From Azorhizobium caulinodans ORS 571 (lineage in GTDB: Bacteria > Pseudomonadota > Alphaproteobacteria > Rhizobiales > Xanthobacteraceae), in contig NC_009937.1 of the NCBI RefSeq assembly GCF_000010525.1, positions 4,968,501 to 5,032,500 of the forward strand: 64,000 bases of DNA, given 5' to 3'. The notes under the pieces are model-generated. The model saw only the letters and a list, made by a program, of their open reading frames with translations, searched no databases and was not told where the DNA came from. This document shows positions 1-8,930 of this stretch, piece by piece; the stretch's first letter is position 1, and the number at the start of each line of letters is the position of its first letter. A program made the translations under genes and the position numbers.

Positions 1-20
1 TCGGTTTGAAAGCCGCATTT

Positions 21-815
21 ATGGGCAAGTCGATTAAAAAAACGCCAGAGTTGCAAAATGGGCAGGGCGCCGAGGCGGATAGCGACCGGCCAACCCGGCC
101 GAAGGTGCGCGTCCGCTTCAAGCCGATGCGGCTCAAGCTCTCGGCGCAGGAGGCCAGCCGGCCGCTCCAGACCGCCTCGCTGCACGGCCAGCTTCTGGCC
201 CGCCTGCGGGAGATGGTGCTGGATGGCGAACTGCGCCCCGGCAGCCCCTTGCCCGAGCGCATGCTGTGCGAGACCTTCGGCGTCTCCCGCACGCCCTTGC
301 GCGAAGCCTTCAAGGTGCTCGCCACCGAAGGTCTGATCGAGCTGCGGCCGCACCGTACGCCGGTGGTGACGCCGGTGGATGCAGAGGAGATCGCCCACGT
401 GTTCCAGCTCATGGAGGCGCTGGAGCAACTGGCCGGCCGCCTCGCCTGCACGCTCGCGCGGGACGAGGACATCGCCCGGCTGGAAGCGATGCATGCGGAT
501 CTTGTCGCCTTCCATCGCGACGAGCGGCGATCCGATTATTTCCGCCAGAACCAGCAGATCCACGCCGAGATCACCCGCCTCGCGGCCAATCCCGTTCTGC
601 TCGGCACCTGGAGCGCCATGAACGCCAAGATCTATCGCGCCCGCGCGCAGGCCAATTACGACCACGAGCGCTGGGACGCCTCGCTGACCGAGCATGAGGC
701 CTTCATGGCCCTACTGCGCGCCCGCAATGCGGACGGTTTCGCCGCCTCCCTTGCCGACCATACCCGCCGCACGGGCACCGCCGTGCTCGCCAATCTCGCA
801 AAGGCCGCCGCATGA
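21..815 (+). CDS. GntR-family transcriptional regulator (FCD type)
   Basis: DNA-binding regulator of about 264 residues. A winged helix lies at roughly residues 55-120, with the GntR signature around GSPLPERMLCETFGVSRTPL. It is followed by an all-helical FCD ligand-binding domain containing the usual metal-site histidine region (QQIHAEITRLA). The N-terminus is uncertain: the frame is open to the window edge, ATG codons occur at 21 and 126, and neither has a convincing ribosome site, so the true start could lie upstream or nearer the helix-turn-helix. The stop overlaps the start of the downstream amidohydrolase by 4 bases, so the two are co-transcribed and the regulator probably responds to a substrate or product of that enzyme. 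The effector is unknown. Confidence 0.9.
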   Translation: MGKSIKKTPELQNGQGAEADSDRPTRPKVRVRFKPMRLKLSAQEASRPLQTASLHGQLLARLREMVLDGELRPGSPLPERMLCETFGVSRTPLREAFKVLATEGLIELRPHRTPVVTPVDAEEIAHVFQLMEALEQLAGRLACTLARDEDIARLEAMHADLVAFHRDERRSDYFRQNQQIHAEITRLAANPVLLGTWSAMNAKIYRARAQANYDHERWDASLTEHEAFMALLRARNADGFAASLADHTRRTGTAVLANLAKAAA

Positions 816-2182
816 CCGCCACCCTCGCCGCCCCCGAGCCCTGCGACCTGCTGGTCCGCGCCCGCGCGGCGCTGGTCCTCGATGCCGAGGGCACGGTGCT
901 GTCCGATGTCGCGCTGGCGATCACCGGCAACCGCATCACCCATATCGGGCCTGCGGCGGAGACCGCCCGGCTGTTCGCGCCCCGGCAGACCGTCGGCTCG
1001 CCCCATCACCTGCTGATGCCGGGGCTGGTGAACACCCACAATCACACGCCCCTCATGGTGGTGCGCGGCATGGTGGAGGACGTGGGCTTTGCCCCGGCCT
1101 ATACGCCCGGCATCCCGCAGGGCGACATGCTGTCCGAGGAGGAGGCCTTCCTCCTCGCCCGTCTCGGCGCCTATGAGATGCTGCGCTTCGGCTCCACGAC
1201 GGTGGTCGACTTCTATCGCCATCCCATGGCGCTCGCCGCCGCCGCCCACGAGATCGGCCTGCGCAGCTTCATCGGCGGCCGCATCATGGATGCGGACACG
1301 TCCGCCCTCGCCCGCCGCGAATGGCGCGCGGATCGGGACCAGGGCGAGCGCACCTTGCGCGAGGCGATGGATTTCGTTGCGGTCTGGTCCGGCCGCTCGG
1401 AGCTCATCACGCCGATCCTTGGCCCGCATGCGCCGGATACGTGCTCGCCCGGCCTGCTGCGCCATGTGGCGGAAGTGGCCGAGGTGGGGCAGATGATCCT
1501 CAACACCCACCTCCACCAGTCCCCCATGGAGGTGGAGATCGTTCAGGCCCGCGACGGCAAGCGGCCGGTGGAACTGATGGACGAAGTGGGCCTGCTCGGC
1601 CCCCGCCTCATCGCCGGCCACTGCATCCATATGACCGAGAGCGACATGGCGTTGTTCGGGTCACGCGGCGCGGTCGTCGCCCATGTACCGGTGGGCAATG
1701 CGGCCCACGGCTCGGTGGCCAGCATGCGGGCGCTGGAGCGCGCAGGAGCCCGCATCAGCCTCTGCACCGACACCAAATCGGGCGACATGTTCGAGGCCAT
1801 GCGCATGGCGATTGCCGCCACCCGCATTCGCGGCGAGGGCTTCACCGTCTCCTCCCACGATGTGCTGCGCTGGGCCACCCACAATGGCGCGGCGGCGCTC
1901 GGGCTCGAAGGCGAGATCGGCGTGCTGAAGGTGGGGGCGCGGGCGGATCTGGTGCTGCTGGACACCCGCGCGCCGAACCTCTCCCCGCTCATCGACGGGC
2001 CAGGGCTCGTGGTGCACAGCGCCTCCGGCGGCAATGTGGACACGGTGGTGGTGGATGGCGCAGTTCTGCTGGAAGGCGGCCGCCCCACCCGGTTCGACGG
2101 CGACGAGGTGGTCGCCGCCGCCCAGAAGGTGGCGCGGGGTCTGTGGGAGCGCGCCGGCCGCACGCCGCGTGTCAGTGCATAA
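812..2182 (+). CDS. Amidohydrolase-superfamily deaminase/hydrolase (TRZ/ATZ-like)
   Basis: Metal-dependent TIM-barrel hydrolase of 456 residues. Visible metal-site motifs are NTHNHT (HxH after strand 1), NTHLHQSP, AGHCIHMTESD and CTDTKSGD, in the order and spacing of the ATZ/TRZ and S-adenosylhomocysteine/methylthioadenosine deaminase group. The C-terminal part returns to the small beta-sandwich typical of the family (LGLEGEIGVLKVGARADLVLLD). It starts inside the stop of the GntR regulator gene (ATGA overlap). The substrate cannot be read from sequence: candidates are N-heterocyclic amines or purine-like compounds. Family assignment is firm, the specific reaction is not. Confidence 0.88.
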   Translation: MTATLAAPEPCDLLVRARAALVLDAEGTVLSDVALAITGNRITHIGPAAETARLFAPRQTVGSPHHLLMPGLVNTHNHTPLMVVRGMVEDVGFAPAYTPGIPQGDMLSEEEAFLLARLGAYEMLRFGSTTVVDFYRHPMALAAAAHEIGLRSFIGGRIMDADTSALARREWRADRDQGERTLREAMDFVAVWSGRSELITPILGPHAPDTCSPGLLRHVAEVAEVGQMILNTHLHQSPMEVEIVQARDGKRPVELMDEVGLLGPRLIAGHCIHMTESDMALFGSRGAVVAHVPVGNAAHGSVASMRALERAGARISLCTDTKSGDMFEAMRMAIAATRIRGEGFTVSSHDVLRWATHNGAAALGLEGEIGVLKVGARADLVLLDTRAPNLSPLIDGPGLVVHSASGGNVDTVVVDGAVLLEGGRPTRFDGDEVVAAAQKVARGLWERAGRTPRVSA

Positions 2183-2183
2183 A

Positions 2184-2207
2184 CGCCCGCACGCCATTCA
2201 ACGGGCG
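2184..2207. terminator. Possible bidirectional hairpin between convergent genes
   Basis: CGCCCG and CGGGCG form a 6-bp stem with a 12-base loop between the convergent stops of the amidohydrolase and the aldo/keto reductase. There is no T-run, so this is only a plausible shared terminator. Confidence 0.3.
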
Positions 2208-2218
2208 GGCGCCTGCCC

Positions 2219-3244
2219 TCACGCCGCGAGGCGGATGGGGCCGGTGCCAGCGCCGGTAGTCTCGATGGCCTTGGCGATTTCCGAGAGGTCGTCCGCCGTC
2301 AGTTCCAGCGTCGCGGCATCGAGCCAGCCGTCCACCTGATCGGGCGAGCGGGCGCCCACAATGGCACCGGTGACGCCCGGCCATGCCAGCGTCCAGGCCA
2401 CTGCCACGGCGGCCACCGAGCTGTTGTGGCGGGCGGCGATGGGCTTCAGCGCATCGGCGAGCTTGAGGTTCCGGGTCAGGTTCTCGCCCTGATACTCGGC
2501 ATTGCGCGAGCGCCAGTCGTCCGCCGGCAGTTGCGCCGCGCGCTCGGCCGTGAAGCGGCCGGTGAGCAGGCCGGACTGCATGGGGCTATAAACGATGACA
2601 CCCGTGCCATGGGCATGGCACCAGGCGATCTCCGCCGCGCCCGCATCGCGCCGGATGGCCGAGAAGGGCGGCTGGAGCGTATCCACATGGCCAAGCGCCT
2701 CGGCGCGCTCCAGTTGCTCCACGCTATGGTTGGAGAGGCCGACCGCACGCACCTTGCCCTCCTGCTTGAGGTCCAGGAAGGCCTGCCAGTATTCCTCTAT
2801 AGGAGAGCCGTCCTGCGCCGGCCAGTGCATCTGGTAGAGGTCGATGCGCTCCACCTGAAGGCGCTTGAGGGAGGCTTCCACCTCGCGCTTGATGCTCTCA
2901 GCCTTGCCGATGCGCTTGGGCAGCGCGGTGCGGTCCGCTTCGTCCCACACGAGGCCGGCCTTGGTGAAGACATAGGGCCGCTCGGACAGAGGAATGTCCT
3001 TCAGCGCGGCGGCCACCACCTCCTCGGAATGGCCGAGGCCATAGACGGCGGCGGTGTCGATCCAGTTGATGCCGCGCGAGACGGCATGGCGGATGGCGGC
3101 CACGGAGGCGCTGTCATCCTGCGCGCCCCAGCCCACCGCCCAGTCCGGCCCGCCAATGGCCCAGGCGCCGAAGCCGACACGGGTGATGGCCATGTCGGTG
3201 CGGCCGAAGGGTCGGGTGGGAAAAGGCGTCTGCATTGCGCTCAT
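2219..3244 (-). CDS. Aldo/keto reductase
   Basis: NADPH-dependent oxidoreductase of 341 residues with the (beta/alpha)8 fold. Visible features are the catalytic Asp/Tyr region (INWIDTAAVYGLGHSEE), the catalytic Lys region (YVFTKAG), the catalytic His region (IDLYQMHWP), the AVGLSNHS segment and a C-terminal NADP-binding GAIVGARSPDQV. The start at 3244 is chosen because AAGGA precedes that ATG at good spacing and the protein then begins just before the first barrel strand; a longer reading from 3292 lacks support. It faces the SDR gene across about 250 bases. The substrate is unknown and no pathway partner is obvious. Confidence 0.9.
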   Translation of the reverse strand: MSAMQTPFPTRPFGRTDMAITRVGFGAWAIGGPDWAVGWGAQDDSASVAAIRHAVSRGINWIDTAAVYGLGHSEEVVAAALKDIPLSERPYVFTKAGLVWDEADRTALPKRIGKAESIKREVEASLKRLQVERIDLYQMHWPAQDGSPIEEYWQAFLDLKQEGKVRAVGLSNHSVEQLERAEALGHVDTLQPPFSAIRRDAGAAEIAWCHAHGTGVIVYSPMQSGLLTGRFTAERAAQLPADDWRSRNAEYQGENLTRNLKLADALKPIAARHNSSVAAVAVAWTLAWPGVTGAIVGARSPDQVDGWLDAATLELTADDLSEIAKAIETTGAGTGPIRLAA

Positions 3245-3490
3245 CGGATCGTCCTTGCGTGGTTGCAGGGCTTGCCTGCCTTCGCTTGGCATTCAGCGGG
3301 GCGAAGATAGGAAGGCGGGCTGCCAATCGGGAGACTTCGCTGGCCGATCCGGTGCACTTTTGTGTCAACGCTCTTGCCAGCGCCGCAGAAACGCGAGCAA
3401 ATCCCGGCCGGCATCTTGGCGCACCGGCGGCATACCGCACGTGACCGGCGGCACTTCCGGCGCGCCCAACGTTCTCAGGAGAGCGAAAGC

Positions 3491-4276
3491 ATGGATCTGG
3501 GTCTCACAGGCAAGACCGCCGTCGTCATGGGCGCCAGCCGCGGCCTTGGCGCGGCGAGCGCGCGCACGCTGGCGCTGGAAGGCGCGCATGTGATCGCCGC
3601 CGCCCGCACGGTGGCGGACATCGAAAAGTGGCGCGCGGCCCTGCCGGCGGACGTTCAGGGACGGGTGGAAGCCATCCACCTTGACGGCGCCGACCTCGCC
3701 TCCATCGACGCGCTGGCCGACCACGTGCTGGCCAAGGGCGGCACGGATATTCTGGTGGGCAACACCGGCGGCCCGCCCCCCGGCGTCGCGGCCGAGATCA
3801 CCCGCGACCAGTGGATCGCCAATTTCGCGCCCATGGCCGCGAACCTGTTCCATTTCGCCGGCCGCCTGCTGCCGAAGATGCGCGAGAAGGGCTGGGGCCG
3901 CATCGTCACCATCGCCTCCTCGGGCGTGGAGCAGCCGATCCCCAACCTCGCCCTGTCCAACGGCATCCGCGCGGCGGTGCTCGGATGGTCGAAGACGCTG
4001 GCGAGCGAAGTGGCGAAGGATGGCGTGACGGTGAACATCGTGATGCCCGGCCGCATCCTCACCGAGCGCATCGGCCAGCTCGATACGGCCAATGCCGCGA
4101 AGCAGGGCAAGACCCGCGAGGAAATCGAAGCCGCCTCCAAGGCGCAGATCCCGGTGGGCCGCTATGGCGACCCGCAGGAATTCGCGGACATGGTCGCCTT
4201 CCTGTGCTCGGCCCGCGCGGCCTACGTCACGGGCAGCAAGATCCGCGTGGACGGCGGCCTGCTGCGCAACGTCTGA
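3491..4276 (+). CDS. SDR-family protein lacking the canonical Tyr/Lys pair
   Basis: Short-chain dehydrogenase/reductase fold, 261 residues. The nucleotide-binding GASRGLG sits at residues 14-20, an NTGGPPPG segment replaces the classical NNAG (about 91-98), and the Ser region is IASSGVEQP (141-149). The positions that should hold YxxxK read SNGIR (156-160), so Tyr is Ser and Lys is Arg. The C-terminal YVTGSKIRVDGG is typical of FabG-like SDRs. Start is the ATG at 3491, with AGGAGAG just upstream. Proteins with this NTGGPP/LALSN signature are often annotated as 3-oxoacyl-ACP reductase, but the missing catalytic pair makes a standard reductase reaction doubtful. Confidence 0.88.
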   Translation: MDLGLTGKTAVVMGASRGLGAASARTLALEGAHVIAAARTVADIEKWRAALPADVQGRVEAIHLDGADLASIDALADHVLAKGGTDILVGNTGGPPPGVAAEITRDQWIANFAPMAANLFHFAGRLLPKMREKGWGRIVTIASSGVEQPIPNLALSNGIRAAVLGWSKTLASEVAKDGVTVNIVMPGRILTERIGQLDTANAAKQGKTREEIEAASKAQIPVGRYGDPQEFADMVAFLCSARAAYVTGSKIRVDGGLLRNV

Positions 4277-4278
4277 TC

Positions 4279-4319
4279 CGGCGTCACCCGACGCCCTGGG
4301 CGTTCCCGGCTAGGGCCGG
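4279..4319 (+). terminator. Tandem hairpins after the SDR gene
   Basis: GGCGTC-ACCC-GACGCC (4279-4294) is followed at once by CCCGGC-TAGG-GCCGGG (4304-4319), directly after the SDR stop and before a convergent small gene. No clear T-run follows. Confidence 0.45.
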
Positions 4320-4326
4320 GGGCGCC

Positions 4327-4443
4327 TCAGTGAACGCCGGCAAGCACCCAGACGAGACCCAGCGCACACACCGCGCCGAAGATCACCCCGACCACGATGC
4401 ACATGGGGAGCGCAGCCGCGCTCTCCTTCCTCAACATCGACAT
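4327..4443 (-). CDS. Small single-span membrane peptide, 38 aa
   Basis: A reading frame of 38 codons gives a basic/acidic N-terminus (MSMLRKES) followed by about 25 hydrophobic residues (LPMCIVVGVIFGAVCALGL and on) ending in VLAGVH. An AAGGGG lies 7 bases before the ATG. The strongly hydrophobic, helix-like composition is unlike the Arg/Pro/Gly-rich shadow frames of this GC-rich DNA, which is the reason for calling it. An alternative start is the third codon (Met). It is convergent with the SDR gene and divergent from the asparaginase. Function unknown; comparative conservation would decide whether it is real. Confidence 0.5.
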   Translation of the reverse strand: MSMLRKESAAALPMCIVVGVIFGAVCALGLVWVLAGVH

Positions 4444-4675
4444 CTCGCCGCCCCTTCACTCCTCTCGCCCCGTCCGATTGCAACCGGGGCCGTGACATTC
4501 GGGCAAGGCGTGCAGCCGGCGAATCCCTGCTGCGAGCGCTCGCCCTTGGGTCATCATACTCTCACGGATATATGGCGCGAACGCGCCCGTCATTGATTTC
4601 CCGCAGAACTTCCGATTGCTTTGCCCCTGGACCACCCGCATGGGGTGGGCGTGCGCAGCCATCCAGATCGAGACC

Positions 4676-5695
4676 ATGACCGACAGCGCCAAAACCTCCC
4701 CCGATTCCCTGCCGTGCATTGCGGTTCTGGCCACGGGAGGCACCATTGCGGGCGCCGCCGATCCCCGCTCGGACGGCGGCTACAATGCCGGCGCCCTCTC
4801 CGCGGAAACGCTGCTCTCCGCCGTCCCCGGCATGGACCGGCAGGCGCGGATCGCGGCGGAGCAGGTGGCGGCCATCGGCAGCCAGGACATGAACGCGGCG
4901 GTCTGGCAGGCATTGGTGGCCCGAATCACCACCCTTCAGGCGCAGGCGGACGTGGCCGGCATCGTCATCACCCATGGCACCGACACCATGGAGGAGACGG
5001 CGCTGCTGCTGGACCTCGCCACGCAGGGCGAAAAGCCGGTGGTGATGGTCGGCGCCATGCGCCCGGCGACCGCCATCGGCGGCGAGGGCCCGCGCAATCT
5101 TCAGGCCGCCCTTCAGGTGGCGCTCTCCCCGCAGGCGCGGGGACGCGGTGTGCTCGTGGTGCTGAACGACACCATCCATGGCGCCCGCGATGTCACCAAG
5201 ACCAGCACCACCGCCGTCGAGACCTTCCGCTCGCTGAACACCGGCCCCGCGGGCGCGGCCATCTTCGACAGCGTGACCTTCTTCCGTCCCCCCGAAGGCC
5301 GGCTCCATCTGCCTTTGCCCTCGGGCGCCCTGCCCCGGGTGGAGATCGTCTATGCCTATGCGGGCGCGGACGGACGGCCCGTGGAGGCCGCCGTCGCGGC
5401 GGGGGCGCAAGGCCTTGTTCTCGCGGGCGTGGGCGACGGGAATGCGCCGGCCGCGATGATGGAAGCGCTGGCGGCGGCCGCGCGGGCGGGGGTCGCGATC
5501 GTCCGCGCCAGCCGCACCGCCTCCGGCCCGGTGGTGCGCAACATCGAGGTGGATGACGACCGCCTCGGCTTTGTCGCCTCGGGCTACCATGCGCCGGCCA
5601 AGGCGCGGGTGTTGCTGCAATTGCTGCTGGCGAACGGGCACCGGGACGTGACTGTGCTGCAAGCGGTCTTCCGCAACCACGCTTTGCCTGGCTGA
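4676..5695 (+). CDS. L-asparaginase, type II-like
   Basis: Hydrolyses L-asparagine to aspartate and ammonia; 339 residues. The two catalytic threonine motifs are present: LATGGTIAG (nucleophile Thr about residue 23) and ITHGTDTMEET (Thr-Asp pair), plus the GAMRPATAIGGEGPRNL substrate-site loop and the conserved Lys in DVTKTSTTAVETFRS. Start chosen at the ATG at 4676, where homology begins. No signal peptide is visible, so despite type II-like sequence this protein is probably cytoplasmic unless the start is wrong. It stands alone, convergent with the cytochrome c gene. Confidence 0.92.
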   Translation: MTDSAKTSPDSLPCIAVLATGGTIAGAADPRSDGGYNAGALSAETLLSAVPGMDRQARIAAEQVAAIGSQDMNAAVWQALVARITTLQAQADVAGIVITHGTDTMEETALLLDLATQGEKPVVMVGAMRPATAIGGEGPRNLQAALQVALSPQARGRGVLVVLNDTIHGARDVTKTSTTAVETFRSLNTGPAGAAIFDSVTFFRPPEGRLHLPLPSGALPRVEIVYAYAGADGRPVEAAVAAGAQGLVLAGVGDGNAPAAMMEALAAAARAGVAIVRASRTASGPVVRNIEVDDDRLGFVASGYHAPAKARVLLQLLLANGHRDVTVLQAVFRNHALPG

Positions 5696-5716
5696 GGTGC
5701 GGTCAGGCGCCAGACG

Positions 5717-6046
5717 CTATCGCGGCAGGCCGGAGTAATAGACGACAAGCGCCTCGATTTCCGGCTCTGTGAGCGCGCGGCTCATGAAGCGCATGTCCTG
5801 ATGGCGGCGTGTGCCTTTGCGGAACGCAATGAGCTGGTTCCACAGGTAGCGGTCGTGCTGGCCGGCGAGGTGCGGCACTTCCACGTCGCGGGCATGACCA
5901 TCAACGCCGTGACAGGGCGCGCACTGGCTCACGAGGGCATTGAGTTCATCCGGCCCGATCGTCTGGGCTCTGGCCGAGCCGCCCATCAGGACGGCCATGC
6001 CCATGGCCAGCAAGCCTCGCCCCATCCCGTATCGAACGCCTGCCAT
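5717..6046 (-). CDS. Small periplasmic class I cytochrome c
   Basis: 109 residues with an N-terminal signal peptide (GLLAMGMAVLMGGSARAQ) and one haem-attachment motif CAPCH; a methionine near the C-terminus (MRFMSRALTEPE) could be the distal ligand. The PHLAGQHDRYLWNQL stretch matches cytochrome c553/c4-type domains. A GGGGAGGGG precedes the ATG. It lies downstream of the haem monooxygenase and receptor genes on the same strand; transcription with them is possible, but the roughly 95-base gap does not require it. The electron-transfer partner is unknown. Confidence 0.87.
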   Translation of the reverse strand: MAGVRYGMGRGLLAMGMAVLMGGSARAQTIGPDELNALVSQCAPCHGVDGHARDVEVPHLAGQHDRYLWNQLIAFRKGTRRHQDMRFMSRALTEPEIEALVVYYSGLPR

Positions 6047-6140
6047 CGCACCCCTCCCCGCTCCGGCGCCAAAGGCACCGGAGCCAAGAGGTAAGGCCGC
6101 GACGGACGGGCGGCAATCCGGGCTTTACCTTAAGGGGGGC

Positions 6141-6470
6141 TCAGGCGGCCTTCGTGGTGGTGTCCAGCGACAGCACGGATTCGAAACCCTCGAATTCCGG
6201 CGGGCCGATGTAGTTCACCTTGTTGGTACCGGCGTCCTTGTGCGCAGCGCGGAAGGCTTCGGACTTGGTCCAGCCCTCGAAATCCGCCTTGCTCGCCCAG
6301 TGGGTGTGAGAGGCGTAGAGGGTGTAGTCCTCCTTCTGCGGCCCCTTCAGCAGGTTGAAGGCGACGAAGCCCGGCACGGTGTGCAGATAGCTGTCGCGCT
6401 CGCGCCACACGCGCTCGAACTCGGCTTCGGACCCGTTCTTCACCTTGAAGCGGTTCATCGCGATGAACAT
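6141..6470 (-). CDS. IsdG/HmuQ-like haem-degrading monooxygenase
   Basis: Small ABM-fold protein of 109 residues (MFIAMNRFKVKNGSEAEFERVW...). The N-terminal Asn in MNRFKV, the GFVAFNLLKG strand and the SKADFEGWTKSEAF segment followed by a histidine (AAHKDAG) are the family features of IsdG-type haem oxygenases; bradyrhizobial HmuQ and HmuD are of this type. Start at 6470 is supported by GGAAGGAG at good spacing; the longer frame is not. It follows the TonB haem receptor on the same strand, so it likely opens imported haem in the cytoplasm and releases iron. Confidence 0.85.
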   Translation of the reverse strand: MFIAMNRFKVKNGSEAEFERVWRERDSYLHTVPGFVAFNLLKGPQKEDYTLYASHTHWASKADFEGWTKSEAFRAAHKDAGTNKVNYIGPPEFEGFESVLSLDTTTKAA

Positions 6471-6615
6471 GGAATGCTCCTTCCCGTCTCGAAAGTCCTG
6501 GCCCGCCCCGGTCACGGCGCGAACGATAAACTGATCCCATCATAGACCGGAAGCCGCGTCCTGTCGGAGCGGCCCCGTCCCTGGAGGCGCGGCGGATGCG
6601 CCCGCCCCGCCACGC

Positions 6616-6635
6616 ACAGGCGCGCTCAACGGCGC
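6616..6635 (-). terminator. Hairpin after the haem receptor gene
   Basis: AGGCGC and GCGCCT form a 6-bp stem with an 8-base loop immediately after the receptor stop codon. There is no T-run; it may be an attenuating or mRNA-end-protecting hairpin between receptor and monooxygenase genes. Confidence 0.35.
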
Positions 6636-8930
6636 CTACTTGGTGAGGGCCGCCGGCTTGCTGGACGCCACCTCGCCGCCGCCGAAACGGATGGTCACCG
6701 CCCCGCGCACGGTGAGGCCGGCGCTCGGCAGGAACTGCTGGTACTGCGTGTACTGCTCGTTCAGCAGGTTCTCCGCGCTCAGCGACATGCGCACATTTTC
6801 ACTCGGCTGATAGCCGAGATAGACGTTCACGAGATTGAAGCTGGAGGTGGGCGCATAAACCGAGTTTGTGGGCAGGTCCGCCGCCGTCACCGCCGCCACC
6901 CACTGCCAGCGCAGCGAGAGGCTCAGCGTCTGGTCCGGCGAGCGCAGGCCGATGGTGGTCGCCACATTGTCCGGCTGGATGCTGGAGAGCGGCTGGTTGT
7001 CGCTCGTGTCCTTGCCCTCGCTCACGGTCGCCGAGATCCCCGCGAACCACAGGCGGGCGTCATACATGCTCTCCAGCTCGAAGCCCTGCAGGCGGGCGGA
7101 GGCGATGTTCTGGTACTGCGCATAGGCCGTGGTGCCGAAGCGGGTGCGGCCGAACTGCACGAGCTCGATGAAGTCGCTCACGTCGTTGCGATAGACGTCC
7201 GCCTTGAGGCGCAGCTTGTCGCCCTTGGTGAGCAGGTCGTCGAACTTCAGGTTGACGCCGATTTCCTTGTTCTTGCCCACCTCCGGCTGGAGATTTGCAT
7301 TGGGCAGGAAGCAGAAGGTGCCGATGCTGCCATCCGGGCAGGTGACGATGGGCATGGCCGGGGGATGGGCACCTGCCACCAATGTCTCGGTCACTGCGGG
7401 CGCGCGATAGCCCTCCGCGTACGTGCCATAGACGGTGAACCAGGGCAGCGGCGTGAGGCCGATGGTAAGCTTGGGCGAGAAGCGGTCGCCGCTGTTGGAG
7501 ACGCCGTTGCCGTTCAGCGTGTAGCTGTCGTAACGCACCGCCCCGATAGCCTCGAGCCAGGTGGAATAGTTCGCCTGCCACTGCACGAAGGCACCACCGA
7601 CGCCGCGCGTGCCCGAGGGATTGTAACCGTCGCCGAAACCGTAGCGGTCAATGTTGCTCACGTCGTCATGGAAATAGTCGCCGCCGACCGTAACGGCATT
7701 GCGCACCGGCCCGAGGGCGAAGCGCGTGGTGTTGTTGGCGTCGAAGCCCACCGTATCGATGGTGAAGCTGCGCGGATTGCCGACGTTTCCGGTCACCGTG
7801 CTGTTGGTGCCGGCGACCTTCACCTGATCCTGCTGCACCTGGTTCCAGTAAACGGTGCTGCGCCAGTCGAACAGGTTGTTGTCCGGGTTCGAGTAATTGT
7901 AGCTGGCGCTCACCGTCCGGTTGGTGATGTCGGTGCCGTACTGGCTGGTGGTGGGCGTGGTGATCACGCTCGCCGAGCTGGTGGTGTAGGAGCTGTCGTA
8001 ATTCAGCGCCGACAGCTTGATCTCGTGGAAATCCGCCGGGCGGATGGTGGCCTTGGCGATGCCGGTCCAGGTGGTGTTGGCGGTGCCGGGCACCTCATTG
8101 CCGTTGCCGTCGGAATAGTTGCCCTGGTCGCGATAGGTGCCGCCCCAGAACAGGTCGATGTTGGGACCGACGCGCGCCGCGCCGAAGGCCGAGCCGAAGC
8201 CCATGGGCCCGTTGGAGCCCATTTCGCCGGTGCCTTCCACACCCCAGGTCTGGCCGGGCTTCAGGATGTCGTTGGCATCCTTGGTGCGCATGGTGACGAC
8301 ACCGCCGATGGCGCCCGAACCGTAGATGTTGGACACGGGACCACGGATCACGTCCACGCCCGCCAACAACCCCGGCTCGACGAAGAAGGAGCCGGCGGAA
8401 TTGGCATGGCCGAGCTGGGTGAAGTTCTGCCGCGCGCCGTCCACGATCACCGCCACGCGGCCGAAATCCTGAAGGCCGCGGATGTTCACGGATGTCTGGG
8501 TGCTGTTGCCGTTCTGGATGGCGGTCACGCCCGGCATGCCCCAGAAGACATCCGCCGTGCGGTCCGGCAGGTACTCCTGAAGCTGATCGAGCCGAACCGT
8601 GCTCACACCCGCCAGCGCGTTGATGGTGGAGATGGGCGTGTAAGTGGCCACCACGGTGATGGCATCAAGGGCGATCTCCCCGCCCGGCCCTGTGGTCATG
8701 GCCGGCTGGGACGAGGCGGGCCAGGATGCGGAGGACGATCCGGCCGGCGCCGTGGTGGCGGACTGCGCCGCCGCGGGTCCCGCCCAGGCGAGGCCTCCGG
8801 CGACCAGCGCAGCGCCGGCGACACTGGAAAGCCCCCGCGCGGCGGCGCGGCGGAACGGCCCCGATCCCTTCCGGCAGAGCGATACGGCGGAAACCGAACG
8901 CGCAGACGCGCGCGCTGTCAGGCGACCCAT
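6636..8930 (-). CDS. hmuR: TonB-dependent haem/haemoglobin outer-membrane receptor
   Basis: 764-residue precursor. A long N-region and hydrophobic stretch ending GPAAAQ (about residue 56) form the signal peptide. A TonB box-like DAITVVA lies at about residue 90, the plug domain contains NIRGLQDFGRVAVIVDGARQ, and a 22-strand barrel ends with the aromatic-rich C-terminal strand RGAVTIRFGG. Haem-receptor motifs are recognisable as YRAP and NANLQPE (FRAP and NPNL in the family) with a His between them (GAHPP). CAGGAG precedes the start. It is divergent from hmuTUV and upstream of the haem monooxygenase, so the locus is a complete haem-uptake system except for TonB-ExbBD, which are not here. Confidence 0.9.
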   Translation of the reverse strand: MGRLTARASARSVSAVSLCRKGSGPFRRAAARGLSSVAGAALVAGGLAWAGPAAAQSATTAPAGSSSASWPASSQPAMTTGPGGEIALDAITVVATYTPISTINALAGVSTVRLDQLQEYLPDRTADVFWGMPGVTAIQNGNSTQTSVNIRGLQDFGRVAVIVDGARQNFTQLGHANSAGSFFVEPGLLAGVDVIRGPVSNIYGSGAIGGVVTMRTKDANDILKPGQTWGVEGTGEMGSNGPMGFGSAFGAARVGPNIDLFWGGTYRDQGNYSDGNGNEVPGTANTTWTGIAKATIRPADFHEIKLSALNYDSSYTTSSASVITTPTTSQYGTDITNRTVSASYNYSNPDNNLFDWRSTVYWNQVQQDQVKVAGTNSTVTGNVGNPRSFTIDTVGFDANNTTRFALGPVRNAVTVGGDYFHDDVSNIDRYGFGDGYNPSGTRGVGGAFVQWQANYSTWLEAIGAVRYDSYTLNGNGVSNSGDRFSPKLTIGLTPLPWFTVYGTYAEGYRAPAVTETLVAGAHPPAMPIVTCPDGSIGTFCFLPNANLQPEVGKNKEIGVNLKFDDLLTKGDKLRLKADVYRNDVSDFIELVQFGRTRFGTTAYAQYQNIASARLQGFELESMYDARLWFAGISATVSEGKDTSDNQPLSSIQPDNVATTIGLRSPDQTLSLSLRWQWVAAVTAADLPTNSVYAPTSSFNLVNVYLGYQPSENVRMSLSAENLLNEQYTQYQQFLPSAGLTVRGAVTIRFGGGEVASSKPAALTK

